This document shows, in pieces, positions 8,125 to 15,596 of a stretch of DNA of 64,000 bases. Position 1 is the first letter of the stretch. The number at the start of each line of letters is the position of its first letter. The translations under genes were made by a program, and so were the position numbers. Where the stretch lies: contig CALARK010000020.1 of the NCBI GenBank assembly GCA_937888595.1, positions 62,001 to 126,000 on the forward strand. Reading direction: 5' to 3'. Source of the DNA: an uncultured Sterolibacteriaceae bacterium. Lineage in GTDB: Bacteria > Pseudomonadota > Gammaproteobacteria > Burkholderiales > Rhodocyclaceae. The notes beneath the pieces were generated by a model. It was not told the origin of the DNA. It made no database searches and saw nothing but the letters and a program-made list of their open reading frames with translations.

Positions 8125-8880
8125 TCATCCTCTGGTCAGCCGGCGGATCAGCGGGAAGCCGAGGGCATAAGGAAGGTGGGCCAGCAGCTTCATGATGCGC
8201 GTGAAGCGCCTGGGAAAATGGATTTCGAAGTGGCCGCCGCGAAAGCCGGCGATGATCTCGCGGGCGGCCTCTTCCGGGGTCAGCAGGGCCGGCATGGCGA
8301 AATCGTTCTTCGCCGTCAGCCGCGTGGCGACGAAGCCGGGATTGATGATCCAGACGCCGATGCCGCGCGGCGCCAGTTCGAGATGCAGGCACTCGGCGAA
8401 ATGGATCAGCGCCGCCTTGCCCGGCCCGTAGGCCAGCGCCCTGGGCAGGCCGCGATAGCCCGCGACACTGGCGACGAAGCCGATGCCGCCGCCCGGCGAC
8501 AGCTCGGGCAGCACCGCCGCGGCGAACTTCATCGCGCCGCCGAAGTTGACCGCGACGATGCGCTCGGCCGTTTCCAGATCGAAGTCCGCCGCCCCCATCG
8601 GCTGGTAGTCGCCGGCAAGGTACAGGGCCAGGTCGATCCCGCCCCATTCGTCCGCCAGCGACCGGCAGGTGGCGGCGATCATCGCCGGGTCGGTCACGTC
8701 GCAGGGCCGGATCAGCGCATCGCGCAGGCCGAGCCCGCGCAGGCGGCGCTCGCCGCGTGCCGACAGCGCCAGCCGGGCGCCCCGCGCCGCCAGTTCGCGC
8801 GCCAGCGCGGCGCCGATGCCAGTGGATGCGCCGAGCAGCCAGACCCGCTTGCCGCGCCAGTCGACGATCCGCGGGTTCAT
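8125..8880 (-). CDS. short-chain dehydrogenase/reductase
   Basis: A 251-residue SDR enzyme. The Rossmann cofactor motif is LGASTGIGAALAREL near residues 15-29, and the catalytic pair is Y-G-P-G-K (Y-x3-K) preceded by the serine in FVASVAGYRG. The usual NAG motif is altered to YLAGDY. The start at 8880 overlaps the DUF3833 stop (ATGA); extra upstream codons in the open frame are not needed. Its place in the eight-gene operon suggests it acts on a lipid intermediate, but the substrate is unknown. Confidence 0.87.
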   Translation of the reverse strand: MNPRIVDWRGKRVWLLGASTGIGAALARELAARGARLALSARGERRLRGLGLRDALIRPCDVTDPAMIAATCRSLADEWGGIDLALYLAGDYQPMGAADFDLETAERIVAVNFGGAMKFAAAVLPELSPGGGIGFVASVAGYRGLPRALAYGPGKAALIHFAECLHLELAPRGIGVWIINPGFVATRLTAKNDFAMPALLTPEEAAREIIAGFRGGHFEIHFPRRFTRIMKLLAHLPYALGFPLIRRLTRG

Positions 8881-9401
8881 TGCCGGACGAAGCTCAGGGT
8901 CACTTCGCCCAGCCGAACGCCCCACTTGGACATGTAGGAGCGGTTGAGCATCACCTTGTCGTCGATGAGGTACATCCAGTCATCGAAATCCACGTGCCAG
9001 ACACGGCCGTCGACGGGCAGGGCCATGACGTAGCGCCAGCGCAGCGCGTTGCCGGCGACTTCGCCGACCGCCTCGCCGACGACATCGTCTGCCGTACCGA
9101 GATAGCGTCCGTCCGGCTGGCGCTTCACTGTCCAGATGCGCTTCGAGGTGGTGCCGTCGGACCAGGTGAAGCTTTCGTCGAGCACGCCGGTATCGCCATT
9201 CCAGCGCGCCTCGATGCGCACATGGAAACGCTTCTTCACCTCGCCCGAGCGTCCCTGGAACATGCCCCAGCCGTCGACTCGCCCGTTGAGGTAATGCTCC
9301 AGCTTCAGTTCCGGCTGTTCGGCACGGTACTGTTCGACGCCGCCGCCGGCGCAACCGGTCAGGGCGGCCGTGAGCGCGGCGGCAAGCAGCAGTGTTTTCA
9401 T
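8877..9401 (-). CDS. DUF3833 family lipoprotein
   Basis: A 174-residue protein with a lipoprotein signal peptide (MKTLLLAAALTAALTGCAGG, lipobox LTGC) so it is likely anchored in the cell envelope. The mature part is a beta-rich DUF3833 domain with GRVDGWGMFQGRSG and RVWHVDFDDWMYLIDD. Members are regularly found with SDR, MFS, DUF1365 and Cfa-like genes in stress-lipid clusters; the biochemical role is unknown. Start and stop overlap the neighbours by ATGA, indicating coupled translation. Confidence 0.85.
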   Translation of the reverse strand: MKTLLLAAALTAALTGCAGGGVEQYRAEQPELKLEHYLNGRVDGWGMFQGRSGEVKKRFHVRIEARWNGDTGVLDESFTWSDGTTSKRIWTVKRQPDGRYLGTADDVVGEAVGEVAGNALRWRYVMALPVDGRVWHVDFDDWMYLIDDKVMLNRSYMSKWGVRLGEVTLSFVRQ

Positions 9402-10645
9402 CGATCGGTCTCCAGTGAATGGCGCCAGCGCCACAACAGCGCGGCGGCGAGGGCCTTGAACATCAGGGGCAGCATGGCGTAGGCGAAGCTCAAAGCCGGC
9501 AGGCCCGCGCCGCGGCCGGGAACGTAGCCCAGCGCGGCCAGCAAAGGCAGCGCGAGGCCGGCGGCGAGGGCGAGATTGAGCTTGGCGACAAAATTCCAGA
9601 TACCGAAGCAGGCCCCGGCCTGCCCCTGGCGCCGGCCGAGGTCGGCCGCGATGGCAGCCGGCAACGCTAGATCGGCGCCGAGGGCCAGTCCCGAGGCGAG
9701 GCAGATCGCCGCAAAACCTGCGACATCCCCTGCACCCAGCAGGCTTGCTCCGGCGAACGCGGCGATGGCCAGCGCCATGGCCGCCAGCCAGGCGTTCACT
9801 CGCCCGTAGCGGGCCGACAGGCGGGTCCACAGCGGCAGCGAGGCCGCACCGGCAACGAAATACAGCACCAGCAACGCACCGCCGGCGGATTCGGCCTGCA
9901 GCACGTCCGCGACGAAGAACAGGAACAGGGTCGCGGGCAGCGCGGCGGCGATGCCGTTGGCGACGAACACGACGAGCAGGCGGCGGAAGGCCGCTTGTGC
10001 CAGCACCGCCCTCAGGCTCGGCAGCAGCGGTTGCGCCAGGGGGGCGGATGCGGCGGCACCCACGGCAGGCGCCGTCCCGCTGGCGCCGACTTTTGTCAGC
10101 GTGACCAGCGCCGCGACCAGCAGCAGCGGCGGCAGGATCCACGCCAGCCGCGCGATGCCCGTGGCGAGGTCGGCGGCGAGCAGGGCGGGCAGGGTGGCGG
10201 CGAGCACCACGCCGGCGAGGCCGAAGCCTTCGCGGGCGGCCGTCAGCCGCGTGCGCTGCGTCGCGTCGCCGCCGACGTCCGCGCCCCAGGCCTGGTAGGC
10301 GACCGAGGCGGCGGAATAGCCGAGGTAGGTCAGCGCCAGCGCGCCCAGCAGCCAGGCGGCGGTGGCGGTTGGCGGCGGATTGAGCAGGGCGACGAAGCCC
10401 AGCGCGAACGGCAGCAGGGCGACAGCGATCATCGCGGGGCGGCGCACCCGGTCGGCCAGCCAGCCCAGCCACGGATCGATGCCCGCGTCGAGCAGGCGCG
10501 CCGCGAGCAGGATCGTGCCCAGCAGGGCCAGTTCCATGCCGGCCACCTCGGCGTAGAAGCGCGGCACATGGACATAGACCGGCAGCGCCGCGAAGGCCAG
10601 CGGCAAGCCCAGCAGGCCGTAGGCGAACACGCGGGCCGTCGCCAT
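9398..10645 (-). CDS. MFS transporter, GPH (MelB-like) family
   Basis: A 415-residue integral membrane protein with about 12 helices. It resembles the glycoside-pentoside-hexuronide:cation symporter branch: LDAGIDPWLGWLADR after helix 2 matches the family D-P-x-x-G-x-x-x-D-R signature. In lipid-modification clusters of this type the symporter-like protein probably moves a lipid or lipid precursor rather than a sugar; that is inference. A dispersed-motif copy (10072-10093) encodes KVGASGTAP in the central cytoplasmic loop, where it would be tolerated. The ATG at 10645 fits the first helix. Confidence 0.85.
   Translation of the reverse strand: MATARVFAYGLLGLPLAFAALPVYVHVPRFYAEVAGMELALLGTILLAARLLDAGIDPWLGWLADRVRRPAMIAVALLPFALGFVALLNPPPTATAAWLLGALALTYLGYSAASVAYQAWGADVGGDATQRTRLTAAREGFGLAGVVLAATLPALLAADLATGIARLAWILPPLLLVAALVTLTKVGASGTAPAVGAAASAPLAQPLLPSLRAVLAQAAFRRLLVVFVANGIAAALPATLFLFFVADVLQAESAGGALLVLYFVAGAASLPLWTRLSARYGRVNAWLAAMALAIAAFAGASLLGAGDVAGFAAICLASGLALGADLALPAAIAADLGRRQGQAGACFGIWNFVAKLNLALAAGLALPLLAALGYVPGRGAGLPALSFAYAMLPLMFKALAAALLWRWRHSLETDR
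10072..10093 (+). repeat. dispersed 22-bp motif, copy 4 (in MFS gene)
   Basis: CCGT-N12-GACTTT, antisense to the host, read K-V-G-A-S-G-T-A in the loop between the two six-helix halves. One base from the consensus in the middle (GCTGGC). Confidence 0.75.
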
Positions 10646-10647
10646 GG

Positions 10648-11205
10648 CTAACCGGCCGGCGGCGTCAGCAAGGCCGCGCGCAACTCCGGCGCACTGGTGC
10701 GCTCGTCGAGCCAGATGCCGAAAAAGGCGCGGGCGAACCCGGGATTGGCAACGTGGCCGAGCAACCGGTCGCCTTGGAGGAAATGCGCCCCGTCGTCCTG
10801 CCACAGGCCGAGCAGGTGATCGCCGTCACGCACATCCGGGAAGATGCGCGCCATCTGCTCGCCCCAGGCGTCGAGCGGAGCCGGATCGGCCAGCAGTTTG
10901 CGCATTTCCTTGACGCTCGCTGCAGCGATGTCCGTGCCGGCGATCTCGCGCTTGTAGTCGAGTCGCAGGGCCAGCGGCGGTTGCAGGGGATCCGCGCCGG
11001 CCCACAGCGTCGCTTCATAGACGAGAAAGCCGAAGCGGCGATAGCGGCCGTTGCCCCAGCGGCGCAGGCCCGGCAGCGGGGCGGCGAATGCCCGCGCCGC
11101 CCCGGACACCAGGGGCAGCGCGAGCATCCCGAGCCCCCCGAGTCCTCCGAATAGTAGACGCCGCCGTGCGCGGTCAGCGCTGGCCGAGTTCGAACTGGAC
11201 GACAT
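10648..11205 (-). CDS. chalcone isomerase-like exported protein
   Basis: A 185-residue protein. The N-terminus has an arginine-rich motif (RARRRLLFGG) followed by a hydrophobic stretch ending in ARAFA, which looks like a Tat-type signal and would place it in the periplasm. The mature domain (YRRFGFLVYEATLWAG, LDYKREIAGTDIA, PGFARAFFGIWLD) matches bacterial chalcone-isomerase-like proteins, which probably bind fatty acids rather than flavonoids. The start at 11205 overlaps the 3' end of the cfa gene by 32 bases, and the MFS gene follows after 2 bases. Confidence 0.8.
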   Translation of the reverse strand: MSSSSNSASADRARRRLLFGGLGGLGMLALPLVSGAARAFAAPLPGLRRWGNGRYRRFGFLVYEATLWAGADPLQPPLALRLDYKREIAGTDIAAASVKEMRKLLADPAPLDAWGEQMARIFPDVRDGDHLLGLWQDDGAHFLQGDRLLGHVANPGFARAFFGIWLDERTSAPELRAALLTPPAG

Positions 11206-12370
11206 CGATGTTGCCGGCGCGGAAGCCGGCCTCGCAGTAGGCGAGATACATGCGCCAGAGGCGGCGGAAGCGCTCGTCGAAGCCCAGAGCGGCGATCTCG
11301 GGCCAGCGTGCCTCGAAGGCTTCGTGCCACATCGCCAGAGTGCGAGCGTAGTCCTGGCCGAAGGCGAACTCGTCGCGCACGACCAGCCCCTGGCGTTCCG
11401 CCTGGCGGTGGAACTCGGCGCGCGAAGGCAGCATGCCGCCGGGGAAGACGTATTGCTGGATGAAGTCGGTCCCCCGGCGGTAGTCGGCGAACAGGTCGTC
11501 GCGGATGACGATGCTCTGGACAATCGCGCGGCCGCCCGGCTTGAGGCTGCGCGCCAGCGTGGCGAAATAGCTGGGCCACCAGCGCTCGCCGACCGCCTCG
11601 AACATCTCGATCGAGACGATGTGGTCGTAGCGCGCCTGCACGTCGCGATAGTCGCGCAGTTGAAAGTCGGCAGCGGGCACACGGCGCTGTGCCCATTCGA
11701 GCTGGGCGGGCGACAGGGTGAGGCCGGTGACGAACAGCCCGGCATCGCTGGCAAGCGCGGCGAACCCGCCCCAGCCGCAGCCGATTTCGAGCACAGTCTC
11801 GCCCGGCGTGGCCTGCAGGCGATCGAGAATGCGGCGGTACTTGGCGTGTTGCGCGGCTTCGAGAGTTTTCGTGCCAGGGGCGAACAGGGCGGACGAGTAG
11901 CTCATGCTCGGGTCCAGCCACAGCTTGTAGAAGGCGTTGCCCAGGTCGTAATGCGCCATGATGTTGCGCTGGCTGCCAGCCTTGCTGTTGCGGTTGAACA
12001 GGTGGCGCAGGCGCGCGAACAGCAGGCTGCGCCAGTGGCCATAGACCGCGCGTTCGAGGCCGGCCCGGTTGCGCGCCAGCAGGGTCAGCAGCCCGGCCAG
12101 GTTGGGGCTGTCCCATTGGCCGTCGAGATAGGCCTCGGCCAGGCCGATGTCGCCGCGCGCCAGCACGCGGCCGAACATCGCTTCGTCATGCACCTGCAGC
12201 GTGGCGGCGGGCACGCCGTGGCCGAAGGCGGTGGCGGAACCGTCGGGCAGGCGCACGTCGAGCAGGCCGTCGTCCAGCTTGTCGAGCAGGCTGAAGAGGG
12301 TGCGGGTATCGCGGCTCGCCGCCGCTGAATGGCGAAACAGGCCGTTGCGCAGGGTCAGGGTGTCGTTCAT
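11174..12370 (-). CDS. cfa: cyclopropane-fatty-acyl-phospholipid synthase family methyltransferase
   Basis: A 398-residue SAM-dependent enzyme that methylates or cyclopropanates double bonds of membrane phospholipid acyl chains. The SAM site VLEIGCGWGGFAALA and the GLTLSPAQLEWAQ segment are clear, and the family C-terminus (YCEAGFRAGNIDVVQ) is present. In Rhodobacter, a relative in a similar light/singlet-oxygen-induced gene set methylates fatty acids on the way to furan fatty acids, so that role is possible here. The N-terminus overlaps the DUF1365 stop (ATGA). A diverged dispersed-motif copy (11663-11684) encodes RVPAADFQL. Confidence 0.9.
   Translation of the reverse strand: MNDTLTLRNGLFRHSAAASRDTRTLFSLLDKLDDGLLDVRLPDGSATAFGHGVPAATLQVHDEAMFGRVLARGDIGLAEAYLDGQWDSPNLAGLLTLLARNRAGLERAVYGHWRSLLFARLRHLFNRNSKAGSQRNIMAHYDLGNAFYKLWLDPSMSYSSALFAPGTKTLEAAQHAKYRRILDRLQATPGETVLEIGCGWGGFAALASDAGLFVTGLTLSPAQLEWAQRRVPAADFQLRDYRDVQARYDHIVSIEMFEAVGERWWPSYFATLARSLKPGGRAIVQSIVIRDDLFADYRRGTDFIQQYVFPGGMLPSRAEFHRQAERQGLVVRDEFAFGQDYARTLAMWHEAFEARWPEIAALGFDERFRRLWRMYLAYCEAGFRAGNIDVVQFELGQR
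11663..11684 (-). repeat. dispersed 22-bp motif, copy 5 (in cfa)
   Basis: A diverged copy with conserved ends (AAAGTC ... ACGG on the plus strand), sense orientation relative to cfa, read R-V-P-A-A-D-F just before the conserved RDYRDV segment. Confidence 0.45.
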
Positions 12371-13170
12371 CGTGTCGGCTCCTGTTGGGGATGAGGAGGG
12401 GCGGGCGGAGAGGGAGAGACGGCGAGGTGGGCGCCATGGAAGGGAACGCGCTTGAACCAGAGCTTCAGCGCCTGCCAGTGGATGCGGGCCATGACCCCGA
12501 ACGTGAGGAACGGCATGCGCAGCAGTGCGCCGAGCAGCCCGGCGCTGCCCCAGTCCCGCGGCGTGCCGGAGATGGCGGTCAGCAGCAGCGGGCCGGCAGC
12601 ATCGGCATAGTCGATGCGCACCTGCTGCCGGGGCCGGTCGAGGCGGAAGCGGAAGCGATAGCCGCCCTCGACGGTGCAGAAGGGCGAGACGTGGAAGGCT
12701 TTCTCCGCGTCAAGGATGCCGTCGGCGGGCAAGGGTCCGCCTCCTCGGTGCAGCAGGTAGCTGTGGGTGCCGCCGAAGGTGTTGTTGACCTCGGCGAGCA
12801 CGGCGACCAGATCGCCGCGTCGGTCATGACAGAACCAGAAGCTGACCGGATTGAAGACATAGCCGAGCACGCGCGGGAAGGTCTGCAGGATGATCTCGCC
12901 GTCGTGCGGCAGTCCGTGACGGTGGAGGATCTGCTCGATCCAGGGCAGCAGCGGCGAACCGTCGCGCGGCCCGTGGTCGGCCTCGCGGAAGGACAGCAGA
13001 TTGCGCCGGTTCACCGAGAACACGCCGCATTCGGCCGCCAGAAGGCGGCGCAGCGGCAGCTGCACGTAGAACACCGGATAGACGAAGGCATTCACGGCCG
13101 GCCGCAGGCGCCGGTGCATGACATGGCCCAGGACGAGGCGGGGCGGGGGATTGGGAGGGAGGGGCGTCAT
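12367..13170 (-). CDS. DUF1365 family protein
   Basis: A 267-residue cytoplasmic protein of the DUF1365 family, with the characteristic LVLGHVMHRRLRPAVNAFVYPVFY start, LGYVFNPVSFWFCHD in the middle and SPFCTVEGGYRFRF. The family is almost always next to an FAD-dependent oxidoreductase and a Cfa-like methyltransferase, as here. Genetic work in other bacteria ties the trio to modified membrane fatty acids under light or singlet-oxygen stress; the reaction of DUF1365 itself is not known. ATGA overlaps link it to both neighbours. Confidence 0.88.
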   Translation of the reverse strand: MTPLPPNPPPRLVLGHVMHRRLRPAVNAFVYPVFYVQLPLRRLLAAECGVFSVNRRNLLSFREADHGPRDGSPLLPWIEQILHRHGLPHDGEIILQTFPRVLGYVFNPVSFWFCHDRRGDLVAVLAEVNNTFGGTHSYLLHRGGGPLPADGILDAEKAFHVSPFCTVEGGYRFRFRLDRPRQQVRIDYADAAGPLLLTAISGTPRDWGSAGLLGALLRMPFLTFGVMARIHWQALKLWFKRVPFHGAHLAVSPSPPAPPHPQQEPTR

Positions 13171-14477
13171 GCCCGGGCGACCTGGGTTGCTTCACCCTGC
13201 CAGGGGGCGCGCACGCCGAGCCGGTTGGCGACCGCCAAGGCTGACATCAGCCCGTCCTCGTGAAAGCCGTAGCGTCCCCAGGCGCCCGCGAGCCAGATCC
13301 CGCCCTCGCCCTGGACGCTGTCCAGCCGCTGCTGGGCTTCGATGGCGGCCCGGTCGAAGACCGGATGGTCATAGTCGAATTCGGCGATGACCCGGCGCGG
13401 ATCGGGTTCGCGCGCGGGGTTGAGGGTGACGACCACGGGCGTATCGAAAGGCAGGGGCTGCAGCCGGTTGATCAGGTAGGAGACCCCGACGGGCTGGTGG
13501 CCCGGCGTCCCTTCGCCCGCGAAGTAGTTCCATGCCGACCACAGCTTGCGGTTGCGCGGCAGCAGGTTCCGGTCCGTATGCAGGACGGCGCGGTTCGGCT
13601 GGTAGCGGATCGCCGCCAGGATGTCCTGCTGCGCCGGGCTGGCGGTACCGCCGAGGATCTGCAGCGACTGGTCGCTGTGGCAGGCCATGACGACCTGGTC
13701 GAAATGATCCTCCCCGCGGACATGCCGTACGGCGAGGCCGGCGGCATCGCGCCGGACGGCGACGACCGGGCAGGCCAGGCGGATGTCCTCCAGTTGTGCC
13801 GCGATGCGCCGCACGTATTCGCGTCCGCCGCCTTTCACCGTGCGCCACATGGGCCGGTCGAACACCTGCAGCAGGCCGTGGTTCTGGCTGAAGCGCACGA
13901 ATGTGGCCAGCGGCATGTCGAGCATCTGCCCGGTCGGGCAGGACCAGATCGCCGCAGCCATCGGCAACAGGTACCAGTCGCTGAATTCCGCCGAATAGCG
14001 ATTGGATTCCAGGTACTCGCGCAGGCTGACATCGGTCCGCGGCGCCGTGGCCAGCCAGGCGGTGCTTTCGCGGTTGAAGCGCAGAATGTCCGACAGCATG
14101 CGCCAGAACTGGGGGCGCACGAGATTGCGCTTCTGGCCGAAGATCGTCGCCAGGTTGCTGCCGGCCCATTCGAGATCCGGTCGCTCCAGGCTGACGGCGA
14201 AGGACATTTCGGTCTCGACGCTTTCCACGCCGAGCAGGGCGAACAGCGCGATCAGGTTCGGGTAGGTTTTTTCGTTGAACACCAGAAAGCCGGTATCGAC
14301 CGGATGGGTGCGGCCCTCCAGCGTGACATCGACGGTATGCGTATGGCCGCCGAGATAGGTGCCGGCTTCGTATAGGGTGACTTCGTGGGTTCGGCTCAAC
14401 AGCCAGGCGGTGGCCAGGCCGGAGATGCCGGCGCCGACGATGGCGATGCGTTGCTTGACTTGCGGTGTGTTGTGCAC
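13167..14477 (-). CDS. FAD-dependent oxidoreductase (NAD(P)-binding, amine-oxidase-like)
   Basis: A 436-residue flavoprotein with an N-terminal dinucleotide-binding motif IAIVGAGISGLATAWLL (about residues 11-27) and the C-terminal FAD contact IWLAGAWGRYGFHEDGLMSA. It belongs to the phytoene-desaturase/amine-oxidase-like group that accompanies DUF1365 and Cfa. Related enzymes act as fatty-acid desaturases in furan fatty acid synthesis, which is a reasonable guess here. It is the first gene of the eight-gene operon; its promoter region faces that of the B12 regulator and contains the operator copy at 14491-14503. Confidence 0.87.
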   Translation of the reverse strand: MHNTPQVKQRIAIVGAGISGLATAWLLSRTHEVTLYEAGTYLGGHTHTVDVTLEGRTHPVDTGFLVFNEKTYPNLIALFALLGVESVETEMSFAVSLERPDLEWAGSNLATIFGQKRNLVRPQFWRMLSDILRFNRESTAWLATAPRTDVSLREYLESNRYSAEFSDWYLLPMAAAIWSCPTGQMLDMPLATFVRFSQNHGLLQVFDRPMWRTVKGGGREYVRRIAAQLEDIRLACPVVAVRRDAAGLAVRHVRGEDHFDQVVMACHSDQSLQILGGTASPAQQDILAAIRYQPNRAVLHTDRNLLPRNRKLWSAWNYFAGEGTPGHQPVGVSYLINRLQPLPFDTPVVVTLNPAREPDPRRVIAEFDYDHPVFDRAAIEAQQRLDSVQGEGGIWLAGAWGRYGFHEDGLMSALAVANRLGVRAPWQGEATQVARA

Positions 14478-14481
14478 AATA

Positions 14482-14530
14482 ACCCCTATCTGTCCTGGAC
14501 AAAAACAAGATTTGTTCGTACGATAGGGGT
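14482..14530. promoter_or_regulatory. long inverted repeat in the divergent promoter region
   Basis: ACCCCTATC (14482-14490) and GATAGGGGT (14522-14530) form a perfect 9-bp inverted repeat 31 bases apart. They flank the first operator-like element and an AT-rich centre between the FAD oxidoreductase and the B12-dependent regulator. The repeat may bring regulator dimers together. Confidence 0.5.
14491..14503 (-). promoter_or_regulatory. candidate CarH/LitR operator, FAD-oxidoreductase side
   Basis: Read on the minus strand as TTTGTCCAGGACA, containing the perfect palindrome TGTCC-T-GGACA. The same 13-mer (one pyrimidine change) recurs inverted at 14563-14575, so each divergent gene has one copy. 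Such symmetric sites in front of a MerR-type regulator are the expected place for repression. Confidence 0.55.
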
Positions 14531-14562
14531 GTCGAAACTGAATGTCAAGCCATCATGACGTA

Positions 14563-14575
14563 TTTGTTCAGGACA
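14563..14575 (+). promoter_or_regulatory. candidate CarH/LitR operator, regulator side
   Basis: TTTGTTCAGGACA directly overlaps the Shine-Dalgarno AGGA and ends two bases before the ATG at 14578. It is the inverted partner of the site at 14491-14503. The position suits autorepression and argues against an upstream start at 14542. Confidence 0.55.
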
Positions 14576-14577
14576 AA

Positions 14578-15510
14578 ATGAACGATCAGGTCTATACGAT
14601 TTCTTCCGTCGAGCGCGATACCGGCCTGAGCAAGGATGTGCTGCGTGTCTGGGAGCGCCGCTACGGATTTCCGGCCCCGCAACGCGATGTCCATGGCGAA
14701 CGGATCTATCCCGCGGACCAGGTCGAACGCTTGCGCTTGATCAAGCGCCTGATGGACCAGGGCCATCGCCCCGGCAAGCTGATGACGACGCCCTCCGAGG
14801 CGCTTGCCCAGTTGCGGCCGCGCAGGCTGGCGCGGAAGGCGGAGGTCCCGGCTGACCGACCGGTGGAAGAGCTGGAGACCTTGCTCGACCTGATTCGGCG
14901 CCATGATGGCCCCGCTTACCAGCAGGCGCTGTCGCAGCGCCTGGCCCGGCATGGGTTGCCAAGCTTTGTCCAGGACATATTGGCCCCCTTGTCGCACCAG
15001 GTCGGCGTGGCATGGGAGAGCGGACGCTTCGCGGTCCATGAGGAGCACTTCTTCACCGAGCTGACCCTGCGCATGCTGCGCCAGGTCATTGCCAGCCTGC
15101 CCCCGTGTCCGGAAGGTCCGCGCATCCTGCTGACGACGCTGCCGGACGAAAAGCATGTCCTCGGCCTCCTGATGGCGGAGTCCCTGCTGACGCTCGACGG
15201 CGCCCACTGCATCGCCCTCGGCACCGAAACGCCCCTGTCGGATATCGCCCGGGCGGCGGAGATCCACCACGTCGAGGTCGTCGCGCTGTCGTTTTCGGTC
15301 GCCTTCCCGGCCCGCCAGATTCCTGCCCTGCTGCGGCAGTTGCGGCAAGCGCTTCCGGCGTGCGTCGAACTCTGGGCCGGGGGGGAGGGCGTGGCGCACC
15401 TGTCCCGGCCCGCCGACGGTGTCGAAATCCTCGCCACGCTCGCGGATGCCCGGGAGGCGCTGCACGCGCTCGTCGAGAAGCGCCGATGTGCGCCGCTGGC
15501 AGCGCCATGA
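14578..15510 (+). CDS. MerR-family B12-dependent photoreceptor regulator (CarH/LitR type)
   Basis: A 310-residue regulator. Residues 5-75 are a MerR winged helix (YTISSVERDTGLSKDVLRVW). The C-terminal half has a B12-binding helical bundle with the W-x9-E-H motif (W146 to E156-H157) and a Rossmann part with D190-x2-H193-x2-G196, where H193 would be the lower cobalt ligand. These are the signatures of adenosylcobalamin light sensors, which repress in the dark and release DNA when light breaks the Co-C bond. It is divergent from the eight-gene lipid operon and is the obvious controller. The ATG at 14578 is chosen over 14542 because it fits the family and has AGGA upstream. Confidence 0.87.
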   Translation: MNDQVYTISSVERDTGLSKDVLRVWERRYGFPAPQRDVHGERIYPADQVERLRLIKRLMDQGHRPGKLMTTPSEALAQLRPRRLARKAEVPADRPVEELETLLDLIRRHDGPAYQQALSQRLARHGLPSFVQDILAPLSHQVGVAWESGRFAVHEEHFFTELTLRMLRQVIASLPPCPEGPRILLTTLPDEKHVLGLLMAESLLTLDGAHCIALGTETPLSDIARAAEIHHVEVVALSFSVAFPARQIPALLRQLRQALPACVELWAGGEGVAHLSRPADGVEILATLADAREALHALVEKRRCAPLAAP

Positions 15511-15519
15511 GTCGCATCA

Positions 15520-15541
15520 CCGTCCCGCCAGCGCCGACTTT
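15520..15541 (+). repeat. dispersed 22-bp motif, copy 6 (start of hybrid kinase)
   Basis: Near-consensus CCGT-N12-GACTTT directly after the regulator stop codon. If the kinase started at 15507 it would be read T-V-P-P-A-P-T-F; with the preferred start at 15597 it is intergenic. Confidence 0.75.
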
Positions 15542-15596
15542 CGAGGAGGAATTGAGGGAGAATAGCGTCGCCTGCTCAACGAGCGCCCCCGACACC

